Below are positions 23,110 through 31,196 of a stretch of DNA of 35,314 nucleotides, in pieces. Origin of the DNA: Chloroflexota bacterium (GTDB lineage Bacteria; Chloroflexota; Dehalococcoidia; GIF9; AB-539-J10); assembly GCA_030611015.1 (NCBI GenBank), contig JAUWQP010000006.1, positions 1-35,314 of the forward strand, given 5' to 3'. The position numbers and the translations under genes are program-made. Position 1 is the first letter of the stretch. Each line of letters begins with the position of its first letter. Below the pieces are notes generated by a model. The model was not told the origin of the DNA. It worked only from the letters and a program-made list of their open reading frames with translations, and ran no database searches.

Positions 23110-23173
23110 GGTATTCTGGGGACATAATACCTGATTTGTAGTAGGCCTGATTGGTATGGTGTCCCTGGAATTC
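23110..23173 (+). repeat. Array repeat copy 13 (consensus copy)
   Basis: Matches the consensus throughout: GTATTCTGGGGACATAATAC, CTGATTTGTAGTAGGCCTGA, TTGGTATGGTGTCCCTGGAA. As single strand, the 21-base arms form 16 Watson-Crick and 3 G-T pairs around a 21-base loop. The following 23174-23319 has no recognisable gene. Confidence 0.95.
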
Positions 23174-23319
23174 ACGCTCAGTTACTGAGAAAAGGACATT
23201 GGCATGATTGATTCATTGTATTTGTGATTATCACTCTCATAAAGGAGGTATTAGTTTTATACTTAGGACACAATTGCGTTGCTTAATTTATTTCTTAATA
23301 CTATATAGTTGAAAATGAT

Positions 23320-23469
23320 TTACTTGGTTTTCGATTTACCTCCAAAACCAACAGAGTACTTCGTTACTCGAAGAGTACGTTTCCACTCAGGCCACTTCTC
23401 TACTTTTGTGCGAGCTTCACTTGTAATCTTCCAAAAATCCCTATTAGCGGCGCCATTATTCTTAGTCAT
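23320..23469 (-). CDS. 49-residue basic protein coupled to the AvcD-like gene
   Basis: A short gene whose ATG (23467-23469) lies inside the deaminase stop region, an 8-base overlap (ATGACTAA). It encodes 49 residues with NRDFWKITSEARTKVEKWPE and WKRTLRVTKYSVGFGGKSKT, rich in Lys and Arg with three Trp. I do not recognise a named family. The overlap, same strand and shared repeat-bounded interval indicate translational coupling with the anti-phage deaminase. A regulatory or accessory role is inference. Confidence 0.6.
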   Translation of the reverse strand: MTKNNGAANRDFWKITSEARTKVEKWPEWKRTLRVTKYSVGFGGKSKTK

Positions 23470-24919
23470 TTTCATCCTTCCCTCCTAATAATTTATCTAT
23501 TTCCGCTGCAAGGTAAGTTTCCCTTTCCATGTAACTTAATGGAGTCATTGGTACTCTTACACTTGCGTTCTCACGCTCCCATTCGGCTTTATTACCGTTC
23601 TCTTTTCTCTTAATAGTTCTTCCACCACTAAGCATCATAGAAAAAAGATCTAAAAAATGTCTTGGGCCTACACCTACAAATGGTTCAAATTTTACTTTAT
23701 CGTTAGCCTCATTAACATCGTCTTCATTAGCAAGGAAAATTGAATCAGAATGCAGTTCTGATGCTAGGCTTCTGGGATAAGGTTCTACAAACACTACTCT
23801 TGAGATACCTGAAGCGACAATGTGTTTTGCACAATTATGACAAGGAAATGTAGTGGAATAGAGAGTTCCCCCTCTTGGGGATACACCTGACCTAGCGCAC
23901 GATATTATTGCCTCCATTTCAGCGTGCACAGCTCGCCCATATTCAGTAATATCAAATACCCCTGTATTTCTGAGTAAAGTTTTTCCTTCTTTTAATAGCT
24001 CTTCTTCACCTTTGTCATCAAATTTTTTCATAATTTTAACTATAATTTCATCTTTCCGTTTCTCGTTTGCATCGCATCCTAGCTTGTAATCACGCTTGTC
24101 TTTATCTTGGTGGTCTGCCCAATATAAACCACCACCTGAACAAGGTACGTCATTTGCTCCGGTTGATATAATTTCGTTATATGATGAAGTCACTACCGCC
24201 CCAACTTGTCGCGAAAGGTCACCGGAACGTAAAGAAGCCGCATATGCAATAAACATCGCGTATTCGTCTTTAGTTGGAGTTAACCAGGGTTTTCCAAAGA
24301 TTAAGTCTAAAATTCGGGCTAGCTGACCCTCATAATCCTCTGCATCAATATTAACAAAAGCATCGGATAAATGAAACGCCTCGCGCATATGTTGCCCAAA
24401 TTCAAACTCTTCAGATTCATCACGGGCTATTAAATTCTCCGCCTCCTCTGGTCGTATACCCTTTTGGTCAGTGAGATATTTCAATCTACGGGACCTTGAT
24501 GAAGCAATCCCTATAAGATAGAATCCATCGCCATAAACATTACGCAATGTCTGTACTTCATCTGGATGTTTTATAGAGTCAAAAATATGTGCTACCTTCT
24601 TGGGAGGTTTATCATTGATATGCTTTTCGTAAACACTGCAAATACCAAGTGCTGCAACGAAGTCACCTCTTCCTGCTTTTTGTCTAGCCTCATTGCCAGC
24701 AGTCATTAATGAATCTATTCTTTTGTATTCTGTACTCTCGTCGATCGGAGTTTGCAGGCCTTCTATCTTCTTAATTAAAGAACTCAAACGAATATGATTA
24801 GATTTGTAATGAAACTGTCTAAGATAGTCTTTTAATACAGTTTGGACACTAGAAAGGTCTACTCCAACAGGAGCAACCAAACCAATCACAAACTCAGGAT
24901 GTTCACTAAGATTGCTCAC
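23462..24919 (-). CDS. AvcD-type anti-phage dCTP/dCMP deaminase
   Basis: A 485-residue two-domain protein matching anti-phage cytidine-nucleotide deaminases (AvcD / defence dCTP deaminase). The N-terminal half (1-210) is a degenerate P-loop kinase-like domain: FVIGLVAPVGVDLSSVQTVL in the phosphate-loop position, later FYLIGIASSRSRRLKYL. The C-terminal deaminase has SGDLSRQVGAVVTSSYNEII, AVHAEMEAIISCARSG near residue 330 (zinc His and catalytic Glu) and STTFPCHNCAKHIVASGISR near 355 (zinc Cys pair), then VVFVEPYPRSLA. Known members deplete dCTP on phage infection. In Vibrio an upstream small RNA (AvcI) restrains AvcD; I cannot identify one here. The start is GTG 24919 with a weak AGGAAA upstream. 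Confidence 0.85.
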   Translation of the reverse strand: MSNLSEHPEFVIGLVAPVGVDLSSVQTVLKDYLRQFHYKSNHIRLSSLIKKIEGLQTPIDESTEYKRIDSLMTAGNEARQKAGRGDFVAALGICSVYEKHINDKPPKKVAHIFDSIKHPDEVQTLRNVYGDGFYLIGIASSRSRRLKYLTDQKGIRPEEAENLIARDESEEFEFGQHMREAFHLSDAFVNIDAEDYEGQLARILDLIFGKPWLTPTKDEYAMFIAYAASLRSGDLSRQVGAVVTSSYNEIISTGANDVPCSGGGLYWADHQDKDKRDYKLGCDANEKRKDEIIVKIMKKFDDKGEEELLKEGKTLLRNTGVFDITEYGRAVHAEMEAIISCARSGVSPRGGTLYSTTFPCHNCAKHIVASGISRVVFVEPYPRSLASELHSDSIFLANEDDVNEANDKVKFEPFVGVGPRHFLDLFSMMLSGGRTIKRKENGNKAEWERENASVRVPMTPLSYMERETYLAAEIDKLLGGKDEND

Positions 24920-24993
24920 GGTTACTATTTCCTAAGCTAATCTTTGTGGTAATAGCTAAATAAGCAAGCTATTAGTACGCTATCTACACTGTT

Positions 24994-25023
24994 AATATAC
25001 CATATGATTAATACTGGTGTAAA
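24994..25023 (-). promoter_or_regulatory. Possible promoter for the AvcD-like gene
   Basis: On the minus strand TTTACA (25018-25023) and TATATT (24994-24999) are 18 bases apart. The leader of about 65 bases contains AATAGCT...AGCTATT (24951-24957, 24967-24973), a 7-bp hairpin. Confidence 0.4.
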
Positions 25024-25110
25024 TAACCATTTATTGTTTTCCTAGCGTCCTGTTAGTATGGTACGACGCTGGGGCGGCTGAACATTCTGAGTTAATGTGA
25101 CATTGAACGA

Positions 25111-25172
25111 AGTATTCTGAGAACATGATACTAATTTGTAGCAGGCCTGATTGGTATGGTGTCCCTGGAATT
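25111..25172 (+). repeat. Array repeat copy 14
   Basis: Runs AGTATTCTGAGAACATGATA, then CTAATTTGTAGCAGGCCTGA, then GGTATGGTGTCCCTGGAATT. The ATG in its right arm (25156) opens a frame into the next gene, but a better start with a ribosome-binding site lies downstream. It lies between diverging genes. Confidence 0.92.
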
Positions 25173-25212
25173 TAGAGAACTATATATACTTCTGGAAGGA
25201 GTAATAATACAC

Positions 25213-26250
25213 ATGAATACTGAAGAATTTCGTAAAGCAATAGCTAAACAACAAGAGAAATGGAACAGCAAAGAGTTTGATTCATTCTTTAAATATTTCA
25301 GCGATAATCCAGACGTTATAGAAGGAATATTTAAGAACCAAAAGATAAGGTTTACGCAACCACGTGCTTTAAATGATCCTTTGGAATTCAGCCCGACGTT
25401 TTTATTTAATGACCCTGATACGGCTTACCAGTCATACGACTTGGATGGAATACGGTTACCAACTATAGAACTTTTTTATCGAGTGCAAATAATTGAATCA
25501 CAGATAAATCATTACGGGATATTATCACTCACCAAAATTCCGGACTCTTTTGACATGTGGAGTCAATATTCAAATGGTCACAGAGGATTCATAATCGAAT
25601 TTAAAAAGGATTTTTGGAAGTATCCAAGTATGAAGTCAACAGAAGGTGAAAAATACCGAGTTCGCAAAGTGGAGTATGTCGAAAACTATTCTATTAATCT
25701 TGATGAATTAGCTGACGGTAGTAGTCACATTTCCAAAGCCAGTATTCATGATGAGCTATTTTATAAAAAGACCTCTCGTTGGGAGCACGAGAATGAATAT
25801 CGTATGGTAAGACCTTTAATTGATTCTCCCGACTACGTTGTACCGACTACCAGATATGTATTCACGGACGTGGGTGTCTACTTATTCCCATTTGATATTG
25901 AATGCATTTCCAGCATTGTTTTGGGGGCTAATATGTCTGTGGAGAATAAGAAAACCATATCACAATTTTGTGAGAATCATAGTATTCCGTATAGCCAAGT
26001 CTTTCTCTTAAGGGATTACAAAGATAGATTGAATAAACCAACCGCATTACTTATTCTGCCTGCTGCTAATTTTAGGGATAAGCACAGTATCTTAAATGCT
26101 AAACCTCAGTCGTTTTGCAGTGACACAATTAAACTTGGTCATCAAACTACTCTACAAATAAAAGATATAAAAGAAGTACCTTACCATGAGGCATATCTTG
26201 ACATTGCCGACGAGCTATATGAAAGCCTTTTAAGAGACAGTAGACCGTAA
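25213..26250 (+). CDS. DUF2971 domain protein
   Basis: The 345-residue product shows DUF2971 features: GIFKNQKIRFTQPRALNDPL (entry to the domain, with the NDP motif), YGILSLTKIPDSFDMWSQYS then NGHRGFIIEF (the C/S-LT..W..Y...H.G..i.f signature), and SRWEHENEYRMVRPL (the W..E.E.R block). The domain's function is not established; such genes are common in defence islands and prophages, and this one lies between the AvcD-like and type III R-M units. ATG 25213 is chosen since GGAAGGAG lies 11 bases before it; a longer frame begins inside repeat 14. The unit is a single gene. Confidence 0.82.
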   Translation: MNTEEFRKAIAKQQEKWNSKEFDSFFKYFSDNPDVIEGIFKNQKIRFTQPRALNDPLEFSPTFLFNDPDTAYQSYDLDGIRLPTIELFYRVQIIESQINHYGILSLTKIPDSFDMWSQYSNGHRGFIIEFKKDFWKYPSMKSTEGEKYRVRKVEYVENYSINLDELADGSSHISKASIHDELFYKKTSRWEHENEYRMVRPLIDSPDYVVPTTRYVFTDVGVYLFPFDIECISSIVLGANMSVENKKTISQFCENHSIPYSQVFLLRDYKDRLNKPTALLILPAANFRDKHSILNAKPQSFCSDTIKLGHQTTLQIKDIKEVPYHEAYLDIADELYESLLRDSRP

Positions 26251-26323
26251 TCCCCCCGCCTATCTGTCACAAAAATGACGCCACTTTCGACAAATGAGCG
26301 CCATGTGATGGCAAAAGGGGAAG

Positions 26324-26388
26324 GGTATTCTGGGGACATAATACCTGATTTGTAGTAGGCCTAATTGGTATGGTGTTCCCTGGAATTC
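26324..26388 (+). repeat. Array repeat copy 15
   Basis: GGTATTCTGGGGACATAATA, then CTGATTTGTAGTAGGCCTAA, then GGTATGGTGTTCCCTGGAAT, with one T inserted in the right arm. It precedes the restriction-modification operon promoter. Confidence 0.94.
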
Positions 26389-26436
26389 GCTCTGCTATCC
26401 GGCAATGCCTAGAAGATTTCAAACCTCTAAAGCTTA

Positions 26437-26464
26437 TTGACTTTCAATGTAAATAGTGTATAAT
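26437..26464 (+). promoter_or_regulatory. Sigma-70 promoter for the type III R-M operon
   Basis: TTGACT (26437-26442) and TATAAT (26459-26464) are separated by 16 bases, about 30 bases before the HTH gene start. The -10 box is a perfect consensus. The leader is short and AT-rich. Confidence 0.7.
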
Positions 26465-26494
26465 AGAGTAAAACGGTGTAAAGAGTAATTGCTA

Positions 26495-26680
26495 ATGGAA
26501 GATAAATACTACACGACTCAAGAGATTGCCGATATTCTAAAAGTGGATTACATGACGGTCTATCGTTGGATAAGAGCCGGTAAGCTAGATGCTTACCAGG
26601 TACAAAAACAGTACCGGATAAAAGAATCCGATTTCGAGAAGTTCATGGCGGCTAACAAAGCAAACAATAAGAGGAGCTAA
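26495..26680 (+). CDS. Excisionase/MerR-type helix-turn-helix protein
   Basis: A 61-residue DNA-binding protein: YYTTQEIADILKVDYMTVYR then WIRAGKLDAYQVQKQYRIKE, which is the standard excisionase-family winged helix-turn-helix. Such proteins regulate transcription or act as recombination directionality factors. Here it leads the operon and lies 22 bases before mod, so control of the R-M genes is the simplest role; association with the truncated serine recombinase at the operon end is another possibility. ATG 26495 is preferred over TTG 26489. Confidence 0.82.
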   Translation: MEDKYYTTQEIADILKVDYMTVYRWIRAGKLDAYQVQKQYRIKESDFEKFMAANKANNKRS

Positions 26681-26702
26681 TAAGTCAAAATGGAGAATTA
26701 TT

Positions 26703-28310
26703 ATGGCTATTTTAAGTTTTAAGGGGAAGTCCTTTATCCAAAATTACCACCTAGCCGTTAAATACCACGAGCTTATTCCCAAGAAGACGAGGAGCCTGAC
26801 AAAAAAGGTTAGCCTGAAGGACAACCTGATTATTCATGGCGATAATCTGAAGGCTCTTAAAGCCTTACTACCTACCTATGCTGGAAAGATAAAGTGTATC
26901 TACATAGACCCGCCTTACAATACCGGCAACGAAGACTGGGTATACAACGATAACGTAAACTCTCCTATGATGCAGGAATGGCTGGGCAATGTGGTTGATA
27001 AAGAAGACTTGACCAGACACGACAAATGGCTTTGCATGATGATGCCTCGTTTGAAGTTGTTGAGAGAGCTATTAAGTCCTGAGGGAAGTATTTTCTGCTC
27101 CATAGATGACTATGAGGTTCATAGCCTGAGGAGTTTGTTAGATGAGATATTTGGAGAAGACAATTTCATAGGACAATTGGTTTGGAGGAAAAGACCCAAC
27201 CCCCCAAACGATTCAAAGTTCATTGGGCGTATACATGAATATGTGCTCTGTTATCGGAGGTCTGATACGTTGAACAACTTTTTCAAGCTGGATAGGCTTG
27301 ATTTCTCGGCGTACTCAAATCCGGATGATGACATAAAAGGCGATTGGAAACCAACTCCTCTTATTCTAACAGACACGCAGGCGCGACCAAATTTAGTATA
27401 CGAAGTAATTAGCCCAAGCGGGAAAACTTTTAAATGTGAATCGGGTTGGAGAATCGAGGAAGCACTTTTCAATGAACTAAACAAGAACGAGCAAATATAT
27501 TGGGGGATTAACGGAAGTTCAACGCCAGTTCGAAAAAGGTACCTGTCGGAAGATCAAGGCATCCTACTGAATTCAATCGTGTTGGAATACGGCAGCACAA
27601 TAACGGCTCGCAAAGAAATTAAGGAAATCTTCGGCAAATTGGTTTTTGACACACCTAAACCCACTAAACTGATTAAAGCCTTAATTAGATTGTCCACGGA
27701 CAACAATTCTTTGGTCTTAGATTCATTTGCCGGATCTGGGACCACCGCACATGCTGTGTTAGACCTGAACAAAGAAGAGAATGGTAATCGTAGATTTGTT
27801 CTTGTAGAGTGCCTTGACTATGCGGATAACATAACCGCCGAGCGTGTCTGCAGAGTAATCAAGGGTGTGCCTGACGCTAAAGATGAGAAATTAAAGAGTG
27901 GTTTAGGTGGTTCGTTTAGCTTCTTTGAACTTGGCGAGCCTATAGAACTTGAGAGCATCTTGAAAGGTAGTAAATTACCCAACTATATGGATTTAGCCCG
28001 CTACGTTTTTTATACCGCTACTGGAGAAGAGTTTTTACCAGAGCAAGTGGATGAAAACAAGCACTTCATTGGTGAATCCAAAGAATATGAAGTATATCTA
28101 TTCTATAAACCAGACCTTGACTACTTAAAATCTACCGCTTTGACGCTGGACATTGCTAAGGGACTAGGCGAGTACACTGGAAAGAAGAAACTGGTTTTCG
28201 CTCCTACCAAGTATCTTGACCTTAATGATAGTGAGCTTCTTACCAAGCACGGCTTAAAAGGCATCGAATACTGCCAGTTACCTTTCGAGATTTATAAACT
28301 CAGAGAGTAA
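26703..28310 (+). CDS. mod: Type III restriction-modification system methyltransferase (Mod)
   Basis: A 535-residue DNA N6-adenine (or N4-cytosine) methyltransferase of the beta class: the catalytic IYIDPPYNTGNEDW motif comes first (Asp69-Pro-Pro-Tyr72) and the SAM-binding SFAGSGTTAHAVLDLN near residue 340 later. The N-terminal NLIIHGDNLKALKALLP segment is typical of type III Mod. The central target-recognition region (about 180-310) is variable, so the recognition site cannot be read. GGAG lies 7 bases before ATG 26703. Only 2 bases separate its stop from res. Mod gives both host protection and sequence specificity to the Mod-Res complex. Confidence 0.93.
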   Translation: MAILSFKGKSFIQNYHLAVKYHELIPKKTRSLTKKVSLKDNLIIHGDNLKALKALLPTYAGKIKCIYIDPPYNTGNEDWVYNDNVNSPMMQEWLGNVVDKEDLTRHDKWLCMMMPRLKLLRELLSPEGSIFCSIDDYEVHSLRSLLDEIFGEDNFIGQLVWRKRPNPPNDSKFIGRIHEYVLCYRRSDTLNNFFKLDRLDFSAYSNPDDDIKGDWKPTPLILTDTQARPNLVYEVISPSGKTFKCESGWRIEEALFNELNKNEQIYWGINGSSTPVRKRYLSEDQGILLNSIVLEYGSTITARKEIKEIFGKLVFDTPKPTKLIKALIRLSTDNNSLVLDSFAGSGTTAHAVLDLNKEENGNRRFVLVECLDYADNITAERVCRVIKGVPDAKDEKLKSGLGGSFSFFELGEPIELESILKGSKLPNYMDLARYVFYTATGEEFLPEQVDENKHFIGESKEYEVYLFYKPDLDYLKSTALTLDIAKGLGEYTGKKKLVFAPTKYLDLNDSELLTKHGLKGIEYCQLPFEIYKLRE

Positions 28311-28312
28311 TT

Positions 28313-30850
28313 ATGGAACTCAAAGGATACCAGCAGAAGACGCTGACTCAAGTTAAGGTCTACCTGGAATGGCTTACCAAAGCTAAAGAGGAAGCTACTA
28401 GAAGGCAACCACTGCCTTCTGAGTTTGCCGATATTGAATCTTTCGACTTCCCTAAAGCTGCTTGGGGTAAGTATTGGGGTAGTACTCCAAAACCTTATCA
28501 CTCAAAACAGAATGGCTTGGGGGAAGGACTGCCCGATTTTTATATCAAGATTCCAACCGGTGGGGGTAAGACATTACTGGCTTGCCACATTATTGACCTA
28601 ATTAACCGCATCTACCTCAAGAAGCAGACCGGCATAGTCCTATGGATTGTGCCCACAACTCAAATCTACAGGCAGACGCTAGAAGCTCTCAGGAATAGAG
28701 ACCATCCATACCGGCAAGTACTGGACATGGCAAGTGCTGGACGAACTATCATATCTGAGAAGATGCGGAGGTTTTCAAAGCTTGATGTTGAAGAAAACCT
28801 GGTTGTCATGCTTTTGATGCTGCCATCAGCCAATCGAAGAATCAAAGAGGTTTTGCGGATATTCCACGACAACGGCGGTTTTACCGATTTCTTTCCCCCC
28901 GAAGATGATTTGAAAGGAAACGAAGAACTACTAGGGAAGTTCCCTAATCTGGATTGCTTTGGCGAAGACGGAGGATTCTTCGGCAAGGTTGCTATGACTT
29001 CACTTGGGAATACGCTCAAGACACTCAAACCCATCATCATTATAGACGAGGGACATAAAGCATACAGTCCAGGGGCACGAAAGACCATCAGGGACTTCAA
29101 TCCACCAATCGTAGTTGAGTTATCGGCTACACCGCCTGAACAAAGCAATATCTTGGTCGAAATAAGCGGACAGGAACTCAACCGCGAAGAGATGATTAAA
29201 CTCGATTTGCACGTATTCAACAAGTCCAGCCTGAAATGGCAAGACGTTTTGAGAGAGGCTGTAAAAAGACGAGACGACCTTGAAAGCAAGGCGCTTGAAT
29301 ATGAAGCTAATACCGGAATCTATATTAGACCGATATGCCTGATACAAGCCGAGCGGACTGGCAAAGAACAGAGAGGTACTAGATATATCCACGCCGAAGA
29401 TGTGAAAGATTACCTGATAAAACAAAGTGGCATGGCTCCGGAGCAGGTAGCGATAAAGAGTAGCGAAACGGATGATATTGAGGGCATAGATTTGCTTAGC
29501 CGTAGCTGTCCGATTCGCTTCGTTATCACTAAGCAAGCTTTACAGGAAGGCTGGGATTGTCCTTTCGCCTATATCCTGACCGTGCTTACTAACCCGAACT
29601 CGCAATTGAGCATGACTCAGTTGGTGGGTCGTATTTTACGACAACCTTATGCGAAGAAAACAAAAACAATCGAACTGGATGAAAGCTACGTATTCTGCTT
29701 CAAACCACGGGCGTCTGACCTTCTTGAAAGCATTAGGAGAGGGTTTGAGAATGAGGGACTTGGTGATATAGCCGGTAGAGTAACGATAGATAAAGATGAC
29801 ACGGGATTACCAGAGACCAGCTTGAAAACGGTGGGTTATAGAGACCGGTTTAAGCATTTTGAAGGCAAACTATATTTACCGAAGTTCGTTATCCAGGAGA
29901 ACGATAGCTGGCGTGACATTAATTATGAGACTGATTTGTTACGAAGAATAGACTGGAATCTTGTTGACCTGGACTATGTATTCAATCTGGCTCTGGATAA
30001 GAAACCGCCTGTGGATAGGGAAGTTGTGTTAGAGCTTTCTGATGATAAAAAAGAGGTTATAAGGGAAAAGAAGCGAGCATTTGAAACACTGACAGCTTGG
30101 CAAATAGATACTGTGTTTATGACCAGACAATTGCTCGACATAGTTCCAAATCCTTGGACAGCTTATGAAATCTGTGGCAAGACCGTAAAAGCTTTGACAA
30201 AGAGATACGGCGCAACGATTGTCAGTTATAACCTTGCGTTCTTGATTGAGGAACTGAGGAAGCACTTAGAGAACGAACGGGATAGATTAGCCGAAATCGT
30301 TTTCCGTGACCTGATTGCCAAGAAAATACTTTGGTTCTTTTTGATTGCAGACAAAGGTGGTTATAGGCTACCAAGCCGGCTACGCATTAAAAGAGATACC
30401 AAGCGACTCGTTAGAACAGATAACTCTCAGTTAGAAAGAAGCATATTTGAAGAAGTACCTGATGAGGGGATAAACGAAGTAGAAAAGTCAGTAGCTATCT
30501 GCCTTGATGAGCAACAAAAGCTTCTATGGTGGTATCGCAATCTAGCTCGGCAAGATTACTTTATTCAAGGCTGGAAGAAAAACAAGGTTTATCCTGATTT
30601 CATATTCGCCGATATGTCGCCTAGTAATGTTAATGATTATGATTCCATATATGTTATCGAGACTAAGGGGTTACACTTGAAGGGTAGCGAAGATACCGCA
30701 TACAAAACAAGCATCTTCGACTTCTGTAATAGCTTAGGTAAGCAAAGAGATTGGCGTGAACTTAACTTAGAATTCAAGGATAAAAGGATTGCATTCCATG
30801 TTATCTATGAAGACGAATGGAGAAATAGAATTAACCAGATGCTAGGCTAG
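28313..30850 (+). CDS. res: Type III restriction endonuclease subunit (Res)
   Basis: The 845-residue Res subunit combines a superfamily-2 helicase and a nuclease. Helicase motifs in order: YIKIPTGGGKTLLACHI (Walker A, about 78-94), IIIIDEGHKAY near 243 (DEGH), VELSATPPEQS near 267, ITKQALQEGWDCPFAYIL near 405 and TQLVGRILRQPYAK near 437. The C-terminal nuclease is seen in KVYPDFIFADMS followed by YVIETKGLHL (about 761-790), the PD...ExK motif. It works with Mod to cut unmethylated DNA after head-to-head site interaction. It is the second enzyme gene of a complete operon. Confidence 0.93.
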   Translation: MELKGYQQKTLTQVKVYLEWLTKAKEEATRRQPLPSEFADIESFDFPKAAWGKYWGSTPKPYHSKQNGLGEGLPDFYIKIPTGGGKTLLACHIIDLINRIYLKKQTGIVLWIVPTTQIYRQTLEALRNRDHPYRQVLDMASAGRTIISEKMRRFSKLDVEENLVVMLLMLPSANRRIKEVLRIFHDNGGFTDFFPPEDDLKGNEELLGKFPNLDCFGEDGGFFGKVAMTSLGNTLKTLKPIIIIDEGHKAYSPGARKTIRDFNPPIVVELSATPPEQSNILVEISGQELNREEMIKLDLHVFNKSSLKWQDVLREAVKRRDDLESKALEYEANTGIYIRPICLIQAERTGKEQRGTRYIHAEDVKDYLIKQSGMAPEQVAIKSSETDDIEGIDLLSRSCPIRFVITKQALQEGWDCPFAYILTVLTNPNSQLSMTQLVGRILRQPYAKKTKTIELDESYVFCFKPRASDLLESIRRGFENEGLGDIAGRVTIDKDDTGLPETSLKTVGYRDRFKHFEGKLYLPKFVIQENDSWRDINYETDLLRRIDWNLVDLDYVFNLALDKKPPVDREVVLELSDDKKEVIREKKRAFETLTAWQIDTVFMTRQLLDIVPNPWTAYEICGKTVKALTKRYGATIVSYNLAFLIEELRKHLENERDRLAEIVFRDLIAKKILWFFLIADKGGYRLPSRLRIKRDTKRLVRTDNSQLERSIFEEVPDEGINEVEKSVAICLDEQQKLLWWYRNLARQDYFIQGWKKNKVYPDFIFADMSPSNVNDYDSIYVIETKGLHLKGSEDTAYKTSIFDFCNSLGKQRDWRELNLEFKDKRIAFHVIYEDEWRNRINQMLG

Positions 30851-30863
30851 TAGTGAGTTAGAT

Positions 30864-30968
30864 ATGACCAAAGCAGTAATTCTAGCTCGTGTCTCAACGG
30901 TCAAGCAGGAAAAGGAAGGGTTATCCCTGAAAGAAATCCAGTTCACTCTTGGTATTCTAGGGAAATAA
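30864..30968 (+). pseudogene. N-terminal fragment of a serine recombinase cut off at array repeat 16
   Basis: The ATG at 30864, 13 bases after res, starts MTKAVILARVSTVKQEKEGL then SLKEIQ. This matches the N-terminus of large serine recombinases, with the nucleophile Ser11 in the ARVST motif. Similarity ends near 30942, about 9 bases before repeat 16; the frame enters the repeat and stops at TAA 30966. The rest of the catalytic domain and the DNA-binding domain are missing. Confidence 0.75.
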
Positions 30969-31015
30969 TACCTAATTTGTAGCAGGCCTAATTGATATGG
31001 TGTCCCTGGAATTCC
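30951..31015 (+). repeat. Array repeat copy 16 (last copy)
   Basis: GGTATTCTAGGGAAATAATA, then CCTAATTTGTAGCAGGCCTA, then GATATGGTGTCCCTGGAATT. It truncates the serine-recombinase frame on its left and meets the GLPART tail remnant on its right. No copy was recognised after it. Confidence 0.93.
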
Positions 31016-31016
31016 T

Positions 31017-31145
31017 AGCGGCTTCATCCACATCTGGGGGCTGCCGGCGAGAACCCAGGCAAAGGTGCAGCCAGAACCACCTGAATATCATAAGGTTGAG
31101 GACAGAAGTATGGCAATGGGGATTGAATACATACTCTCGGTGTAA
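31017..31145 (+). other. Remnant of an unknown protein C-terminus (GLPART tail, copy B)
   Basis: In the frame ending at TAA 31143 this encodes FIHIWGLPARTQAKVQPEPP, then EYHKVEDRSMAMGIEYILSV. Copy A at 5112-5194 shares FI...GLPARTxAKxQxE. The frame has no start of its own and runs directly out of repeat 16, so it is the tail of a lost gene. It is in the same phase as the recombinase fragment left of the repeat, which may be coincidence. 31146-31196 holds only the hamA leader. Confidence 0.45.
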
Positions 31146-31196
31146 TCAGTAAGAGAAACTGTTCGTTAATATGAATTTTCTGAGGCTGTTAAGGGG

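Noticed and set aside
24920-24993. AvcI-like antitoxin RNA upstream of the deaminase
   Set aside because: Only a 7-bp hairpin in a short leader is visible; nothing identifies an independent RNA gene.
25156-25212. Gene starts inside array repeats (MVSLEF-type N-termini at 9710, 10603, 25156)
   Set aside because: The ATG in the repeat right arm opens frames by chance; better starts with ribosome-binding sites lie downstream.
5327-31015. CRISPR array or classical integron attC array
   Set aside because: Distances between repeats are 0.6-4.6 kb and contain genes, so it is not CRISPR. The repeat ends lack attC core boxes and no IntI-type integrase is visible.
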